The notes beneath the pieces are model-generated. The model ran no database searches. It had not been told where the DNA came from and was given only the letters and a program-made list of their open reading frames with translations. Made by a program: the position numbers and the translations under genes. This document shows positions 23,163 to 33,684 of a stretch of 64,000 nucleotides of DNA, in pieces; positions within the stretch are counted from its first letter, which is position 1; each line of letters begins with the position of its first letter. Source of the stretch: Leucaena leucocephala (Eukaryota; Streptophyta; Magnoliopsida; Fabales; Fabaceae); contig CM073558.1 in assembly GCA_037074615.1 (NCBI GenBank), forward strand, positions 14,181,001-14,245,000. Direction: 5' to 3'.

Positions 23163-25769
23163 AGTATCAATTCATTAACAAAGCTACTTGGGAAAAATTT
23201 GTTAGGGTTCAGACTACGCCAATAGCTATAGTGAGTTGATAAAGCTACTTGTATTTCCCATGTTTCTTTCTTTTGTATGAATTGATTTTAACTACTTTAA
23301 GTCTTGTAGAAAAATAGAGAAAAAGCTATTGAACACGTTCTCAAGAATGATTGCCCCCACACAATGTCTCGAGGGGTTACGCGAAGGCTGAAAGAGACTT
23401 GTTGGGGGCCAAGAGGAAGAGGCTGGAAGAAAATATTGAGTCTGATCCTAGTGTTACTCTTGCTCCCCCATCTATAATACGTCACGAATATAAATAGTTG
23501 TACGCTCACCAAACAAGGAGCGGATCATTTAGAAGCTATCAAGCTTGCATGATTGTGGAAAATTATAAATACTACTTCTATTATTTTGTTCTAGTAGACT
23601 AATTATATTATTTCTTATGCTAATTATATTATTTTTTATGTTTGCTCTTTATATATTATAGGCTCATCTTAAACAACAAGAAGCCCATGGCTCCTTCAAG
23701 TTAGATGGTAGTAATGACATCTTGATTGTTACCATAGGAAAGTAAGAGCATGGGGGCAGTGTCAGGGGAGTTGGAGGAGGTGTCGGTATAAGAGATTACT
23801 TTAGAGCATCTTCATGACATTCCCCATATATTTTAAGGGTAGAGCTAGAATCATTGTTATCCACCATGAGGGTTGAGGCTAAAGCAGAGACTTGGGCAGA
23901 GGCTAAGGCACAAGCAGAAGCTTCAATTAAGACACGATTACAAGAGGGGTTGGCAAATATCAAGGAAGAAATATTATCCATGATGACATCAAGGCAACAG
24001 GAGCCAACTGCCCCCTCAATGCTCTTGAATATAGCTCATCCTAGCACTAAAGGGAAGCATGGCTGGGCCAGTGTTAGAGGATGTTGAACCTTGTGATCTA
24101 TATGTGGAGGATCCTCTCAAAAGGTTAGTGGCACATGGTTCCATCCATAGTTTAGGGGCAACTGCCCACCATATCTAAATTTAGGACGATTAGTTAAGGG
24201 TGACAGTTAAAGACATGATAATTGAATATGCTCTTATCCTAATTTCCATTAATGAGGTAAAGATAGTGAGTTAGGTAAAGGAGACTTTCATATTATGGCC
24301 AAAGCATTTTATTTTAGATCATATTGCATCATCCCCTAGTGAACTTCCCATATATGATCCGATTAGTATCTGACAAAATGTTCCATGTGGATACGTTGCC
24401 TATGGATTCAATTGTGGTGATGTGGGAGCATGTGCCTTTTTTGACCATGAAAATGTGAAATATGTTATCACTCTTGGGAATAAACTAACCTCTAGGTGCA
24501 TCCAAGTATTTTTTATGTAAGTCTAATTTAAATATAAGTATATGCAATAACAAAATTCATGCAATGTGAGTGTTTACATTAACTAACGTCGTGTTTGCAT
24601 AACTGTAGGTACATGTAAGATGAGTTAGTTTTCAAGGGAAAATGAGGTCAGTTTGGATTCCTATGCCCATTTCAGATTTATGCAAAAGGGACTTCCCAAT
24701 CTTTGAGACTTCAGTACATTTCAAGGAGGCTTGGTGAAACCGATATGGATTATTTCTGCACACCATATATGCAGGAGTAAGAATAATAATATTTTATTTT
24801 ATTTCATACTAGTTTTGTATTTGCTTAATGCTAATAATCATTATTGGTTAATTATTTTCTACAACAATCATTAGCAATTGATCATACTATGTAAGCAAAC
24901 TTATAAAGTTTTCTTTATGCTCCCTCACTACAAGCCATCGGTTGATGCCAAGAAGATTATGAACACGTGAGTTTTCTTCTATACAAAATAATGTCGTTTA
25001 TAATAAATATGATCTTTGTAATAAATAGGTTACTAAGTTCATAATTTTGGTCATAGGGCTATGAGGACGTTTGTCATTGCAAGGGGTCTTAAGAAAGCCA
25101 ACTCAGTAAGAGACCCTAAATGGATCACACCGAAGGTAATAAAAGTGTTAAGTCTTATGCTTCACGGTTTTTGTTGATGACAAATAATTTTGTTCATGTT
25201 AATATTACAGAGTCGAAGGCAATCCAAACAAAGCAACTTGTGCTGCTTTTACATGGTCAGACACATGATCAATATCATCTTGTTAAATAAGACTAACCTA
25301 ATTGAGGAGGTAAATTGTATTTTTAATAATTTCATATTTCTTATCAATTTAATATATATTAGTAATACCTTAATTTCTTTTATTTTAATTTGATGTTTTA
25401 GATGTTTGATCAATCTAACTAATTTCTTAAACAAGATATTGAGGACCTATGCAATATTTGGGCTGAGTTTTGTTGTTCAATTAATTCCTTCTCAATAGAA
25501 TTTGTCATTAACTGAATACATTTTTTTTATTTTTCTGTTCAAAGTGTTGCATTTTTTATTTAAATGGATAATGTAATGAGCAATTGAAAATCTGTATATG
25601 CCATCTTGAACTCTGTATCTGCTACTGTCTCTTTGAGTCCGTATATTTGAGTAGTTTATTCATGAAGCTTCAAGGTATAGGGTTAATGAAATATTGAATA
25701 GGTCATTTTTTAAAAATATATTTAAAATGGATAAATAATATCAGCATGTTTAGAAACAATATGTAAATA

Positions 25770-26057
25770 TTACAACATCTACACCGATTATCTTTATGAT
25801 GAGGTGTAGAAATGGATTATTCTATACTGGGTGTAAACACAACTGGTGTAAATAATTCATTAATCTAGAGCTCCCGTTCACATAACCCGTGAAGATATTA
25901 GTAAATTATACTCTTGATTTCAAAAGGGATCGGTTTAAATTCTACTCATTCTACACTAGTGAATCGCCTGGTTTAAAAAGTGTACACTTTCTACAAGGTC
26001 TATTTCTACACCAGATCATTGTCTGGTGTAGAATATCATTTTCAACCGATTTAGAAA
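25770..26057 (-). repeat. CACTA right subterminal repeats
   Basis: Copies of CTACACCG/GGTGTAGA-type motif at about 25780, 25800, 25826 (GGGTGTAAAC), 25843, 25958, 26011 and 26026, in both orientations, ending near the right TIR. They mirror the left subterminal array. Confidence 0.7.
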
Positions 26058-26075
26058 GCCTATTTTGTAGTAGTG
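26058..26075 (-). repeat. Right TIR of CACTA element
   Basis: Inverted CACTACTACAAAATAGGC, followed by target duplication TAT at 26076-26078. Confidence 0.93.
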
Positions 26076-26078
26076 TAT

Positions 26079-27080
26079 GCTTGTGTGTTTATATGCTTAT
26101 AATATGTGATAATGATGTATGATATGTATGAATGATATATGATGTGCCCTTTATAAGTTTATGGTCATGCATGATAATGATAGGCATGAAGCATGATAGT
26201 ATGCAAATGGAAGCTAAAGAAAGATAAAGGAAACATGTCATGCACTTGCATTCATCTTGTATGCATTGAATGGTACTATTTGCTACTGAGATTTTCCCAA
26301 AAATCTCATCCTTCCATAACCAACTAATACATGCCAATTATGATAGGAGACATATGGATGAAGGACAACTACAATATTGGAAGAAATAAAGTGAAGTAAT
26401 GGATGCTATGAATTTCTATGTATGTATATGTTATGTAAAGTACCTATTTATGTAAAGAAAAATATATTAAATAATTATGACATAAATCCATGTTGTATGT
26501 GGGTGTATGGGAATTCAAGTTGATGGTTTATAAATGTTGGAATAATTTAGGAGATTTATGAAATAAAGTCAAATGGTAAAAATGTCAGTCCTAAAGCTGT
26601 TTTATTGTGGCTTCAGTTTGACCTAACAAATGAAGGAATTAATTCACAAAAATTTATGAGAAATTATTACACATCCAAAGCTTTAAATTATTAGTTAACA
26701 TATCTCATTTGGATATGTATATCAAGAGAAATGAATTTCCAAATTTACAAGATAGAATCTAGAATTTCGAGAATTGGTCATATGAACCGTAAAAAGTAAT
26801 GGTTTAACTGTATTGATTGGAAAGGTAATTGTCCAAATTTATATTTTTTTCCTTAAAGAGCTATGAAATAGCTTCAGTTGAAATTTGGATAAACTCCATA
26901 CAAATTTTCTAGAATTAGTTATGAATTTTTAAAGTTAGACTGTCAATATGGAATTTACCAAGTGAACAATATGTGAGAGTAAATTTTAAAACATTTAAAT
27001 TTTTGGGCCAAATTAATGCTTCCGCTAGTTAAATACACTTCCTAATACGTACTCTGAGAGGTTAAAAGTAGGATGTTTCA
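26079..27080 (+). mobile_element. 3' LTR of gypsy element A1, right part
   Basis: Resumes the LTR broken at 6524. It contains the leader box TTTGCTACTGAGATTTT at 26280 with hairpin 26286-26309 and ends GTAGGATGTTTCA at 27080, the same end as in A2 (47532 and 55088). What follows is not a primer site, so this is the outer end of A1. Confidence 0.85.
26286..26309 (+). repeat. Conserved leader hairpin, A1
   Basis: GAGATTTT and AAAATCTC around a short C-rich loop, directly after the TTTGCTACT box. Confidence 0.6.
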
Positions 27081-28319
27081 CTTAACATCTTTATTTAGTT
27101 GATACTTGGCTATCGGTGCCTTCTATTTTGTAAGTCACTTTGACGTTTTGGAAATCTCTTCCAAGTGATTGACCCAATTCTTTACTGTTTAGACAGTTAA
27201 TATACCTTTGTTTTCCAGTGAAATATGCTTATGGAATTGTAAATTCCATAGTTGGATACTATCTCCTTCCTCAGCAGATTCTGACTATCTGCTAGTCCTA
27301 GTCTGTTCCTGTCCAGACTATTACTCCTTGACAACTTTTCTCTCTAATCGTTAAAAATCAATAACAACTGCTTATATAGCTATCTTGATAATAATATCTC
27401 TTTCTTGTAAATGGCAAACCTAAGTTTTTAGGATCCTATCTATTATCTGCTACTATTACTCCTACCTTTGTAGTACTCTACACTAGGTCTACGAGTTTTT
27501 ACATGATGAGATTTCTTTGTTTCAAGAACATTAGCTCTCTCTATTTATCATATTGCATCTCTATACAATCCTCGATCTCATACTTTTGAACCTTTTATTC
27601 ATGAAAGACTAACTTAACAAAGTCTTTCACAGTGTAGATCAACTCCTAACTAAACATCTAGTTGATAAACTTCAGCGAGGTTGGTACTTTTATTCATATA
27701 GTTACTGTAATGTCTAGTTTTTGCTCCACAAGAATTCAGCTTCACTAAATGATTCTGTTTCATTTCCTTAGCGTTATCTTGAACTAATTCTTGTATCTTA
27801 GCTTTCTTGATCTTCGATTGGTCAACTTTTTTACCTTAGACTGATCAGCTCCTATTTTTGTCAACAGAGGAAACTCCTCCCTGTTCTTGTTCTACTTAGT
27901 CAAGCCATATCGTGTTAAGAAACATGAGACCCCTAAGGTATTAGCTGACTAAGACCAGTCTATTGTAACTGCATCCTTGAATATTGTCTCATGAGGCTGT
28001 GATGCTAGGGTATAATACAACATACCTATATGAGGGTCACTGTCACTTTTAGTTGCGTCCACCACACTAGCTCGTCGTGACTAACATCCTCTGTGAAAAT
28101 GAGTTGCAACATAAACACTTTTTTGTGGTGACTTAAACATACATTTCTCTAAAGTATTGTCTTTCTAATGTTTCTTATATGAATCATACTTTAAGAAGAC
28201 TTAAGTAATACTGACTTTCTCACTAAGTACCATAATATTAACATAATGTTAACTATTTAGGTTTAGGGTCGAGGAATTATCCTATATGATGCCAAAAACT
28301 TTGCTCTAATACCAAAATA
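27081..28319 (-). mobile_element. Interior of gypsy element B (5' part)
   Basis: Minus-strand interior starting at a primer site (28303-28314) and cut at 27081 by the insertion of A1. It aligns by eye with the first 1.2 kb of the interior of C (13250-13936), e.g. the GTAGATCAACTCC and CTTCAGCGAGGTTGGTAC phrases. No clear coding remains. Confidence 0.7.
28303..28314 (-). other. Primer-binding site (element B)
   Basis: Minus-strand TGGTATTAGAGC, one change from the initiator-Met site, five bases inside the LTR end. Confidence 0.75.
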
Positions 28320-28959
28320 TGTAACACCTTAGTTTCGTTCACCTTAAAGAATATTCAATAGCATTTAGAACCACTTATATGATCATTTAAGTTCAAATTC
28401 AAAATCTAGAAATTTCCAACGTATGGGTACTATTCATGTGGTATTTCCAAATTAAGCAATAAATTTCAAAAAATCATAATTAATTCTAGAAAAATTGAAA
28501 TGAATGGGTTCAAGAGGCTACACAAAGCTAACATACTGAAATTTGAGGGAAAATAAGTCTCAGACCAAATACTTAGCCAATTAATATAGTATTGGCTTCA
28601 AAAATTACTGTTCATTTGGCCAAAAATTTTAAAAATAATTTATGGTCCCCAAATTTTAAAACTTTATTCTTTTTGTATAGACATCTAAATAAGGCATTCT
28701 TGGCTTCAAAATGAAACTTGACATGTTAACTAAATGCTGGTAAAATTCTATGCTTTTATTCTATCATTTACTATTTTCATTATATCATAAATGTCATTAC
28801 CTTATTACAAGTTATTGTTCACAGTGACAAATTTTTACAACTAACTTTGCTAACTTACACATATTAACAATCATGCTATTTATATACTAAATTCTCTTAA
28901 TGCATCTTCATTTTCCTCCATCATTGATAACCTGTTGGTGTTGGTATAACATGGAGGGA

Positions 28960-28982
28960 TGAGATTTAGGGGAAAATCTTAG
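28960..28982 (-). repeat. Conserved leader hairpin, B
   Basis: TGAGATTT / AAATCTTA arms around AGGGGA, beside the AGTAGCAAACGG box. One pair is now mismatched. Confidence 0.5.
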
Positions 28983-30177
28983 TAGCAAACGGAAAGTATA
29001 CCATGTATGCAACTACATGCTTAATGTTAATTTGTTTACACTTAATGATCATACTTGCATAATGATCACTTACATTCTTCTATGTCCTTTACTTATAACA
29101 TATGGATATAGCATAAAAAGAAACAGAGCATCACTTAATCATATATGCTCCACATAATCAAAGTAAGCAAACATTACATAAAACATCCAAATAACATAAC
29201 CATACAAGTAGGTAAGTTCACAACATCTATTCCTTGCTCTTCCTTTAACCTTTCACTTCTTCTTGATATGTGGTTGTCTTCTTTGAGCACACAATCAAAG
29301 CCTTAACATCATATAATTATTCATTTATCATACTCCCATTTAACTAATGTTCAAGAGTATTAAACTTGATTACTAATTAGGATAACTTTCCTAATTTTTA
29401 TTACTTTGTTTGGCTTTTGAATTAATTGATGTCTTGATTTTACCTTATATAATTTGGCCTTGTAAATCCATTTATGAGCTTAGAATTATGAAATTCTAGC
29501 TCCTTTATCAAATCTGGAGAGAACTGAAAAGAAGCATATAATTGTTTTAAAAATTCTCATTTTGATTCCAATACTTACAATAGTTGGTCCTCTACTTTAT
29601 TCAACATAATTTTTCATTTTAAAACTATTGGACCCATCAAAATCTTTCAAATCATTGTTCATACATGTGAACAGTAACACAGAAGACTTTAAAATTTTAT
29701 CTTTCACTTATAATGCTTCCAAGGTTCCAAACCAATCTAATCCTATAGAAAATCATCATTTAAATCCAATAGAAGCATTATGTTATTGAAATTCAAACTC
29801 CTCCTTTCAATTCTGCTCTTTGTCAAAAAGTATCAAGAAAATGCAAAGTCAAGAATATCAATTAAATTTAATAACCAACTATCAAACTAACTTATATAAG
29901 TGTCATCTACTTAGTTCTAACTTCATTTTCTTATTCCTTCTTTATTACACCTTTCTAGACAGCAGCATATCAGAGGGAACATCCCACTTTTCGTCCATTA
30001 AAATATAAGTTTTATCATTCCAAAACACTTATAAATAAACTAGAAATGATTGCTTACCTTGTGCCTTAACTTGCTTAATCACTAAGTGCCTTGAATTGCC
30101 TTTGCTTTGGTCAACTTTTCAAATGACAAGAGGTTCCCCAAGGGTTCTCCAAAGCCCCTAGTTTTGTACTAAAGGGA

Positions 30178-30192
30178 GGGGTATTTATAGAA
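30178..30192 (-). promoter_or_regulatory. LTR TATA box (B)
   Basis: Minus-strand TTCTATAAATACCCC, equivalent to 386-400. Confidence 0.55.
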
Positions 30193-31383
30193 AATTTCTA
30201 TGGAAATGAATGGCGAAGATTAGTTTAAGCATTATTTAATTCAATTGCAACGATTTTCTCTTATCTTGACTTAATCTCCCAGAAAACTTAAATTCTAAGA
30301 AAACTTAATCTCCAAGCCTTATTTGACTAAGCATGTGGCACAAAGTGGAGGAAGTGTAGGTCCCACCATGTGTCACCTCCTTATCTTTTGAATTATCTCT
30401 TTTTTTTATCCACAAAAAATCCAAAATTGAATTGATCTCCAAGACTTGTTCTTGGGCTTATTGAGCTTTTCTATGACACCATTATTGGGCCTTCCATAGG
30501 TTCAATAGCTAATTGGCACAAATCTCAAGGCACTTTCCTTATATCAATATTCTTAAATTATCTTAATTTTGAGATAAATTCTATACACCTCTTTTAATGG
30601 TTTTGACATTTTTAAATATTTATTCTAATATAAAATGAATTTACTACAAAGTCTCATACTTTTCTGAGATCCAAAAGTTCTGATAAAAGTTTTACATATT
30701 TTCTTTAAAACTTTTATCGGTGTCCTCTTCCACATTAAATTTTATAATAAATTCTACAGGACTCCTTTTTTACTTCTATTAGTGTAATAAATTTTTATAT
30801 TAATTATAATAACTTATTATAAAATTTTATCTAATTATGAGATCTGAAAGATAATGTACTAACTTATAGATTTCAAAAATTAATATCAATTTATCGGGAT
30901 TTTAAATCAAAATTCTGAGAGATATGCCTGGCCTAAATTATATCCTCTATTTATTGGTAAGATTTGGAACTGAAACATTCTTAGGCAAATTTGGCATTTT
31001 CTAGTTCAAGTTTCCATAATTCCACTTTTGCCCTTGAATTTGGTAAAATTGTACTTTAGTCCTTGAAATTGCCAAATTCTATTTTAATCCCTTTCTACCT
31101 AGTTTGAAACTCCAACTTGGTACCTAAAATATCAAAACTCTATTTAGGTCTTTCAACTTTTCACATTGTAATTTAGTCCCTAGACTTTCACTATTTACAG
31201 TTTAGTCCTTGAACTTTCACTTTTGCAATTTAGTCCCTTTGTCTTTATAACTTTATACATTCTCTCTTTCTTTGATTTAAAACTTATCTAACCATTGTCT
31301 TCTTTCAATTTATCATGATAATCCCTTCTCAATCTCTTTCCTCTATCAATCATATACATATAGGAAACAATTGAGATATGATA

Positions 31384-31572
31384 ATTAAACTCACAAAAAG
31401 ACGGATTGCTAGGCTCCATTGCCAATATAGAAATATCCTTATGTAAAAATTGTCTAGCTAGTAAGGCAACAAGAAAACCTTTCGTTAAGGGAACACGAGC
31501 TAAGTCCATTGCAATTAATTTATTCTGACATTTGTAGTCTAATGAGTGTGAGGGCAAGGCACGGAGCTTGGT
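31384..31572 (-). CDS. Unassigned open frame fragment between two LTRs
   Basis: The whole 190 bp between element B and the next LTR is open on minus (within a longer frame 31288-31584 whose ends fall in LTR sequence). Residues include KLRALPSHSLDYKCQNKLIA and LTKGFLVALLARQFLHKD. There is no stop in 62 codons, notable amid decayed DNA. I do not recognise the family. It has no proper start of its own. It could be an exon or pol scrap of a host element, or chance. Confidence 0.25.
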
Positions 31573-32006
31573 GTAACATCCCAATTTTTATTCTTATGCT
31601 GAAACACAATTAAGATGTTATTTATTAATAACTGAAGATTTATAATAGATTAAATGTATTATTTAAAGTTTATAAATATACAAAATTAAGAAAATTAAAT
31701 TATTAATTGTTGGAAATTTTATTATAGAGGGTTAAAGAAATTATATGGGTTTAATGGTGAATAGATAATCAATCATCATCTTAAACGATTGATGATATAA
31801 GATATAAGTACATATATTTTTTATTAAATATACATATAATAATATACGTATTTTTACTATAATGATAATATAGTATAAATATATAAGGAAGAATATAGTT
31901 TAAATTTTAAATTACCATATCTAATAGGATTTTGAGGAAGATAATAGTAATAATACTGAAAAATAATAATATCATATTAGATAATATTAGAATTTTAAAC
32001 CTATGA

Positions 32007-32022
32007 ATTATATATAAGCACC
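32007..32022 (+). promoter_or_regulatory. LTR TATA box (E)
   Basis: ATTATATATAAGCACC, about 435 bp inside the LTR start. Confidence 0.5.
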
Positions 32023-32177
32023 CTAAGCCTAGTCTTTAACTCTCATTGCCATCTAGTTTCTCTCTCCACTCCCATCAGACTGTCATTAAGGTTTTAGAGT
32101 AACTTTTTGTTAAAGCACCAGATTGTAACTACTTTCTACTCGTTAGGTGTACTAATATGATATTTATGAGTGATTTG

Positions 32178-32208
32178 ATATATATATATATACACACACA
32201 CACATATA
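32178..32208. repeat. (TA)n(CA)n microsatellite
   Basis: Compound dinucleotide run of TA followed by CA. Confidence 0.9.
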
Positions 32209-32537
32209 AATCTATTGATATTGACATGATTGTATTGAGAAAACTTGTTTGATAATTTTTATTGAAAATAGTTTTGTGGGAATTAAAAGTTTAACTTGAA
32301 AAGTTTGAGTTAAGATTATAAACTTGTTATATCTTGAGATTGAAATTTGAAGAAAGTTATTATTTTGATAAAAACTTCATTGTGATATGTATTGGTATTA
32401 TTGATTATCAAGCTATTGAGATTTTGATTAATATGATTATTTTGAGAATTATGCATTGAGAATTGGTAATAAGGAGTTATATTTCTACCACATGATATAG
32501 CCTCCATTAGAGCTTAATAGTTGACTTTTGTCCCACC

Positions 32538-32612
32538 AATTTACAGAGGGATGTGCCCCCATCTATTTACTGAGGGGCTACGATACCCCTACATGTTTAC
32601 TGAGGGGGAAAG
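32538..32612 (+). repeat. About 30 bp tandem repeat in LTR E
   Basis: Three degenerate copies beginning ATTTACTGAGGGG with intervening CCCC-containing sequence, so each copy can pair GGGG with CCCC. Confidence 0.6.
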
Positions 32613-33120
32613 AACCTATGGTCTGGTTATGTACTCTATGGATTTTAATCTATCCATAACATTTGACTGGTTAGCTTTTTGAGTGGACAGGTATATGGTA
32701 GTTATCTCTAGCCTATGGGTTTGGTAGGTAGGGATAAGGCGATTCGATTGGATTGATATGAGAAACTTGGGTGGATCATCCATTTGATTTTATTATGATA
32801 ATATGTTATTTTCTATATATTGTACTTTATGATATGTCCCACTAGACACCTTATGAGCATATGTTAGTATACATGATAAGTAGAATTACTGGTTACTGAG
32901 ACGTTTATTTCACCCTATTTTTATTAACATTTTTCAGGTGATAGTCTCATCTTAAAACCTAGGAAAACTTTAGATGTTTGATTAAAGCTATATCACTTGT
33001 ATATCCTTGTCTTTTGAATGTATGTGTAGAATACTTGTATATTGCCATAGTATGATTCATTATGCATACTCTAATATTATATAATATATTATTTTGATTT
33101 GATTCTAGGAGTTTGTCTTT

Positions 33121-33684
33121 GGGAATAATATTCTAAATATCCATAATAGACTCTTCTAAATTATTAATTATTTCTTCAATTTTATTAAAATTACATAGAC
33201 TCTTACATTATTTTTATATATACACTTTAATCTAATTTTTAATATATTTAAGAATATTTCATAAAAGATATATTATTACCTTTTTATTTATTAATATACA
33301 TGTTTATAGAAAAGTGTAATATTTATATTATAAAATCAAGTATACTCTAGTATCTATCTAATTATAATATAATTTATAAAAAATTCACCAATTCATATAT
33401 CCTAAATACTTACACTTATCTTATTCTTTTTCTATCATAATTATTTGAATTATAAGAAAAGCCCTTTTTATAACCATGTTAGTTAGAGCTTCTTTTGGAT
33501 TTTAGTAAAACTCTTATTTGCCATGGTTAACTCTTTTGAAATTAAGAAAATTTATTTATAATATTATTTTTTATTTATATTGTGTACAAAAATGGGTCTA
33601 AATAATTAAAAGTGCTTATATTTTAGGACAACTTTACACTTGATATTTTATTACCTTTATTGCTGACTTTTTACAATGTGATAA
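33121..33684. other. AT-rich stretch without recognised feature
   Basis: Very AT-rich with many stops in all frames. Its right end grades into the copia integrase. Confidence 0.5.

Larger units (their letters stand above)
20863..25500 (+). pseudogene. Second CACTA gene: Transposase_24-like and ULP1-like protease regions
   Basis: A split, decayed gene. The first exon follows an intron-like TATAG at 20862 and reads RRGRSTTRLKDITKDK, then LPIEFDTC-NPIGE and KYMSYISLLASNK, like the plant transposase Transposase_24 family. The frame resumes after the copia LTR at 23163 with YQFINKATWEKFVRVQTTP, a family motif. A coiled-coil stretch rich in Ala/Glu lies at 23854-24050. Later pieces match the C-terminal part of CACTA second proteins: CDLYVEDPLKRLVAHGS (24092) and a C48/ULP1-like protease scrap, KPSVDAKKIMNT (about 24935) and CCFYMVRHM (about 25240). 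No intact catalytic set is visible. Confidence 0.75.
6525..26075 (+). mobile_element. Full-length CACTA (En/Spm) transposon, nested
   Basis: The ends are CACTACTGCAAAATATGC at 6525 and, inverted, CACTACTACAAAATAGGC ending at 26075: 18 bp terminal inverted repeats with two differences. The 3 bp TSD TAT flanks both ends (6522-6524 and 26076-26078). Inside are a small first frame (7134-7463), a TNP2-type transposase pseudogene (17050-19970), a second gene with a Transposase_24-like region and an ULP1-like protease region (20863-25500), and subterminal repeats of a TACACCGG-type motif. Total length is 19.55 kb, of which about 8.9 kb is a gypsy insertion and 1.7 kb a copia solo LTR, leaving about 9 kb for the original element. 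Stops and frameshifts show it cannot make its own transposase. Confidence 0.93.
28320..31383 (-). mobile_element. 5' LTR of gypsy element B
   Basis: Plus-strand start TGTAACACC at 28320, beside the primer site. The other end near 31383 (minus start TATCATATCTC) aligns with the TGTCACATCCTAC start of the A LTRs. Length is 3.06 kb with TATA at 30178-30192 and leader hairpin at 28960-28982. It is more diverged than the A2 LTRs, in keeping with being the oldest layer of the nest. Confidence 0.8.
31573..33120 (+). mobile_element. Gypsy-type LTR, probably solo (element E)
   Basis: Starts TGTAACATCCCAATT at 31573, with a TATA box at 32007-32022 (TTATATATAAGCACC) and a leader with the TTACTGAG / TTTTTCAGGTGATAG phrases (32895, 32931) common in plant gypsy LTRs. 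No primer site, polypurine tract or coding was found on either side. The right limit is uncertain. Confidence 0.5.

Noticed and set aside
31573..33120. Complete gypsy element
   Set aside because: No second LTR, primer site or polypurine tract was found, so only a single LTR is claimed.
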